This document shows, piece by piece, positions 20,280 to 22,645 of a stretch of DNA of 22,645 nucleotides. The number at the start of each line of letters is the position of its first letter. Position 1 is the first letter of the stretch. Both the position numbers and the translations under genes were made by a program. The stretch spans positions 1 to 22,645 of the IMG/VR virus record IMGVR_UViG_3300045973_000396. The stretch is one strand, 5' to 3'. This DNA comes from a virus. The notes below the pieces were generated by a model. That model had not been told where the DNA came from, searched no databases, and saw only the letters and a program-made list of their open reading frames with translations.

Positions 20280-20458
20280 CTCGGGATGAAAAGCGACTCA
20301 AGCGCATTGAAGCTTGGTACAATGAAGAAATTCCAGACGAGGCGCTGAGCAACTCGGATCTGAAGTTTCTTCAAGAGCGTGTCTTCGCGGCGGTAGCTGA
20401 AAAGGTGCTGCAACGCGATGACGTGCATACGTTTGCTGACCATAGGACATTGCAATGA
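20276..20458 (+). CDS. 60-aa protein of unknown function
   Basis: The ATG overlaps the polymerase fragment stop (ATGA), and its end overlaps the next ATG. A charged, fully helical small protein (MTRDEKRLKRIEAWYNEEI..., LQERVFAAVAEKVLQRDD). It could be a small DNA-binding or adaptor protein, but nothing specific is recognised. Confidence 0.62.
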   Translation: MTRDEKRLKRIEAWYNEEIPDEALSNSDLKFLQERVFAAVAEKVLQRDDVHTFADHRTLQ

Positions 20459-20766
20459 GCAAGGGTGACGATCAAGTCTGGTTCGCGTTGAACCTTGGCA
20501 AGTCGGGAACTGCAAGGGTGCGTGTTGAGCTGGACAGTCACATTGTCTGGTTCGTTGTCGACGAGCAGGAACTGAAGGAGTCGATGTGGCTCGACAAAGA
20601 GCCACGACTGGAGATTTCAGCTGAGCTCCTAGCTGAGCTGAATGAGGCACAAGCAAAGTTCATGGCAGCGCAAGACAAGCTCCGACTGCTGTACCGCTCC
20701 CAAGAAGGCATGCCACGGCAGTTCTGTGACGACTCTGAACCACCACCGCATAAGGTTTTGAAATGA
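20455..20766 (+). CDS. 103-aa protein of unknown function
   Basis: Starts by ATGA overlap. The N-terminal half is beta-like (VWFALNLGKSGTARVRVEL, IVWFVVDEQELKE), and the C-terminal half is a helix (AELLAELNEAQAKFMAAQDKLRLLY) with a Pro-rich end. It could be a dimerising helical protein. Function unknown. Confidence 0.68.
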   Translation: MSKGDDQVWFALNLGKSGTARVRVELDSHIVWFVVDEQELKESMWLDKEPRLEISAELLAELNEAQAKFMAAQDKLRLLYRSQEGMPRQFCDDSEPPPHKVLK

Positions 20767-21869
20767 GATACGATCCATCAGGCGTCGACAATCTGCTCGT
20801 CGCCATCACGTACGGCAGTCATCTGTACGGCACGAGCACCCCAGCCTCTGATCACGACTTCAAGGTCGTGACACTGCCCAGCTACCGCGACTTGATCCTC
20901 GCGAAGCCACTGCGCACCGAGCGGTTCCGCTTCGACGCGCAAGGCAATCCAGTTGGCGATCACACCACGATGCCAGCGAACGGGTATGAGGCGGAGCACA
21001 CGCCTGTGCACAAGTTCGTGCATGACTACCTTGGTGGCCAGGCGTACGCAGTCGAGACGGTCCATGCGGTCCTGCAAGGGGCGCACACCCTGCATCGCCG
21101 TCGGTCGAATGCGCCGATGTACGAAGACTGGCATGTTGGCGAGTTCGAGAAGCTGGTGAGGATCCTGGCGCGCAGGTACCTGCACAAGAACGTGAACGGC
21201 ATGGTCGGCTTCGCGGTGAAGCAGACGTTCGACTACGTGCGGCGTGGTGAACGGCTGAATGCGGCGCGAGCAGTGCTGGATGAGGTGAACAAGCTCCAGA
21301 GCTTGCTTGGCGCCACTGGGCTGCAGGTTCGACTTGACACGCCACTGGCGTTTGCAGCAGCTGGCATCGACTCGCTGCTCCTCCCGCTTGTGAGTCATCA
21401 CACGGTGCTCGACGAGATCGTGAAGAACACTGGTCTTGAGACCGGCGAGTCGATCAACCATGGCAAGCCGTTCAAGACGCTGAAGCTGAATGGTCGCGAG
21501 TACCTCGAGACTACGACGCTGGGGCACTTCAAGAACGCGGTCGAGAAGCTGATCGAGCAGTACGGCGATCGGTCAACAGCCGCCGCTGAGACGGATGTGG
21601 ACTGGAAGTCGCTGAGTCACGCAGTGCGTGTGTATCAGCAGGTCATCGAGCTGCTCCAGACGGGCAACATCGTGTTCCCTCGACCGAATGCAGCGAAGCT
21701 GCTCAGCATCCGCAAGGGTGAGTTCCGTCTCGAGTCGGTGAAGGATCTGCTGCGCGATCTGGACGACACAACGAACGATCTGGTCGCGACCAGTGTGCTG
21801 CCAAGTTCAGACGTGATCCGCAAGCAGCTCGAAACAGACTTCTACGACTGGCTCGAAGGGATGTACTGA
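20763..21869 (+). CDS. Predicted nucleotidyltransferase (polymerase beta superfamily, COG3541-like)
   Basis: A 368-aa protein with the nucleotidyltransferase signature near its N-terminus: YGSHLYGT (17-24) and SDHDFKVV (29-36), where S19 and D30/D32 correspond to the GS and DXD elements. The rest is helical (HVGEFEKLVRILARRYLHKN, FAVKQTFDYVRRGERLN...), as in COG3541-type proteins common in phages. The substrate is unknown. The ATG overlaps the previous stop (ATGA). Its 3' end overlaps the convergent minus-strand gene by 28 bp. Confidence 0.8.
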   Translation: MRYDPSGVDNLLVAITYGSHLYGTSTPASDHDFKVVTLPSYRDLILAKPLRTERFRFDAQGNPVGDHTTMPANGYEAEHTPVHKFVHDYLGGQAYAVETVHAVLQGAHTLHRRRSNAPMYEDWHVGEFEKLVRILARRYLHKNVNGMVGFAVKQTFDYVRRGERLNAARAVLDEVNKLQSLLGATGLQVRLDTPLAFAAAGIDSLLLPLVSHHTVLDEIVKNTGLETGESINHGKPFKTLKLNGREYLETTTLGHFKNAVEKLIEQYGDRSTAAAETDVDWKSLSHAVRVYQQVIELLQTGNIVFPRPNAAKLLSIRKGEFRLESVKDLLRDLDDTTNDLVATSVLPSSDVIRKQLETDFYDWLEGMY

Positions 21870-22300
21870 AGTACAGTTCCACGCGGTCGAATCTCGACTC
21901 CAGCGGGTACGCGCGATGCACGACGTCGCCGTACCCGCGATGCGGTGGTCAAGTCGAACATGAACTCGCGACCTACCAGGCGTGTCACATACGCCAAGTC
22001 GAATGTCTTGTAGATTCGGCGAGCGATCGAGGTCAGCCCAAGTCGCGACAACTCAAAGGACAGAGGATAGTGCTCTGCCCCGTGCTTCAACCAAGCTTCA
22101 GCAATGTGGATGAAGGTCGTCAGATCAACTCCCTCCTGCTGAGCGTAGTCAAGCACGTACGCGGTGATGTTCTCATCGTCGATGTTGTCGACGATCACGA
22201 GGTACCGCTCGCGCCGGTGTTCTAGCATGCTCAGCAGATGCAGGTTCCCCTGGTCAGAGACGTGTTCAACAATCAGGCTGGGGATCTTACGCTTCGACAT
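21842..22300 (-). CDS. Minus-strand late protein of unknown function
   Basis: A 152-aa protein (MSKRKIPSLIVEHVSDQGN...) with an N-terminal basic strand, a short alpha/beta region (ERYLVIVDNIDDENITAYVLDYAQ), a helical middle (TTFIHIAEAWLKHGAEHYPLSFELSRLG) and a basic Arg-rich segment (VRRRRASRVPAG). GAAGG precedes the ATG and a late promoter lies 25 nt upstream. It reads against its neighbours and overlaps the nucleotidyltransferase 3' end. A late structural or assembly role is possible; family not recognised. Confidence 0.78.
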   Translation of the reverse strand: MSKRKIPSLIVEHVSDQGNLHLLSMLEHRRERYLVIVDNIDDENITAYVLDYAQQEGVDLTTFIHIAEAWLKHGAEHYPLSFELSRLGLTSIARRIYKTFDLAYVTRLVGREFMFDLTTASRVRRRRASRVPAGVEIRPRGTVLQYIPSSQS

Positions 22301-22325
22301 CGGTACCTTCTGTTTGGGTTCGGGA

Positions 22326-22332
22326 CTATTTA
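22326..22332 (-). promoter_or_regulatory. T4-like late promoter TAAATAG (minus strand)
   Basis: On the minus strand CTAAATAG lies 25 nt before the ATG at 22300. A weak complementarity (GGCACC and GGTACC, one mismatch; 22333-22338 and 22302-22307) would cover part of the ribosome-binding site, as at other late genes, but it is not strong. Confidence 0.6.
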
Positions 22333-22373
22333 GGTGCCCCGGCGGTGAGAAGTGTAACGGTCACGCAAAGTGA

Positions 22374-22417
22374 TGTACTTTCCTCGGGATCGAGTTAAGA
22401 TGCCTCTATCGACAAAC
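22374..22417 (+). promoter_or_regulatory. Promoter copy similar to 10079-10122
   Basis: TAAGAT (22396-22401) is the -10 and TGTACT (22374-22379) a possible -35 at 16 nt. The block matches the promoter at 10079-10122 in 32 of 44 positions, with TCGGGAT and TCTATCGAC fully conserved. It drives the gene at 22437. TGATGT (22371-22376) is complementary to ACATCA (22432-22437), a 6-bp pair ending at the start codon. Confidence 0.6.
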
Positions 22418-22436
22418 CAACTGATTGCAAAACATC

Positions 22437-22645
22437 ATGGCTTACACCCCCGCTCAAATCGCCGCCCTCCACGCCAAGCTCGACGCCGCTCTGAAGGAGT
22501 TCGCTGACGAAAACGGCCTGGTCGCCGGTTCCTCGCGCATCAAGTATGGCACGACGGACTTCCAAGTGCAAGTCCAGTTCGGTGACAAGGCCGCGAACCC
22601 CGACGAGATCGATCCCCGCTTCCTGCGCGATCTGACCCGGAACGG
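22437..22645 (+). CDS. 5' part of a phage protein of unknown function
   Basis: The 69 complete codons read MAYTPAQIAALHAKLDAALKE... and continue off the right edge. The pattern of an N-terminal helix, a beta strand (IKYGTTDFQVQVQFG) and DPRFLRDLTRN resembles a small phage protein family of unknown role (from memory, not searched). No Shine-Dalgarno is visible before the ATG. It uses the same C-rich codons and the same promoter type as the gene at 10140, consistent with high early expression. Confidence 0.68.
   Translation, partial: MAYTPAQIAALHAKLDAALKEFADENGLVAGSSRIKYGTTDFQVQVQFGDKAANPDEIDPRFLRDLTRN

Noticed and set aside
1-22645. tRNA genes, CRISPR arrays, insertion sequences
   Set aside because: No cloverleaf, regular repeat-spacer pattern or transposase frame was seen; gaps between genes are too small for most of these.

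Overview
The window is a piece of a T4-related myovirus genome. It contains the T4 recombination trio in order: a UvsX-like recombinase, a UvsY-like mediator and a UvsW-like helicase. It also has a gp44/gp62-like clamp loader pair, a GroES/gp31-like co-chaperonin, phage dNTP-synthesis genes, an endolysin, a tail-fibre protein and T4-style late promoters. Base composition is in the mid-50s % GC by eye, unlike AT-rich T4, which suggests a host of moderate to high GC, probably proteobacterial (inference). Genes are packed with stop/start overlaps (ATGA, GTGA, TAATG). No gap exceeds about 140 bases; the longest is the divergent promoter region 22301-22436. I saw no tRNA, CRISPR array, IS element or integrase.

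Layout. 1-50 (-): start of a probable GIY-YIG-like gene, running off the left edge. 94-4560: recombination block uvsX, a small gene, uvsY, an unknown, uvsW, a Cys-rich peptide and an unknown. 4604-5209: endolysin under its own late promoter. 5305-7560: class II ribonucleotide reductase and glutaredoxin. 7630-8048: two small genes. 8144-10048: holin-like membrane protein and tail fibre under a late promoter. 10140-12656: block of small, probably early, genes behind a strong promoter, including a ligase-like nucleotidyltransferase and several micro-membrane proteins. 12698-14175: dCMP deaminase and fragment 1 of a DnaE-like (C-family) polymerase. 14231-17183: small genes, GroES-like protein, ADP-ribosyltransferase and a large membrane/coiled-coil protein. 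17240-20279: clamp loader subunits, small genes, a zinc-finger protein and fragment 2 of the DnaE-like polymerase. 20276-21869: two small genes and a nucleotidyltransferase. 21842-22300 (-): late gene. 22437 onward: start of a conserved phage gene.

Two things stand out. First, the polymerase-like sequence at the T4 gene 43 position (downstream of the 44/62-like genes) is C-family, strongly reduced, and split into two genes 5.5 kb apart; the break lies between the GRGS/VDP region and the DIDID catalytic aspartates. Second, many promoters sit inside inverted repeats whose downstream arm covers the ribosome-binding site or start codon. Read-through RNA would fold and hide the start, while RNA started at the nested promoter would lack the upstream arm. 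This is the logic known for T4 genes e, soc, 49 and I-TevI, but here it recurs at about nine sites and with two promoter classes.

Together the genes supply dNTPs (reductase, glutaredoxin, dCMP deaminase), replicate and recombine DNA (polymerase fragments, clamp loader, UvsX/Y/W), modify host functions (ADP-ribosyltransferase, GroES-like protein) and lyse the cell (endolysin, possible holin).
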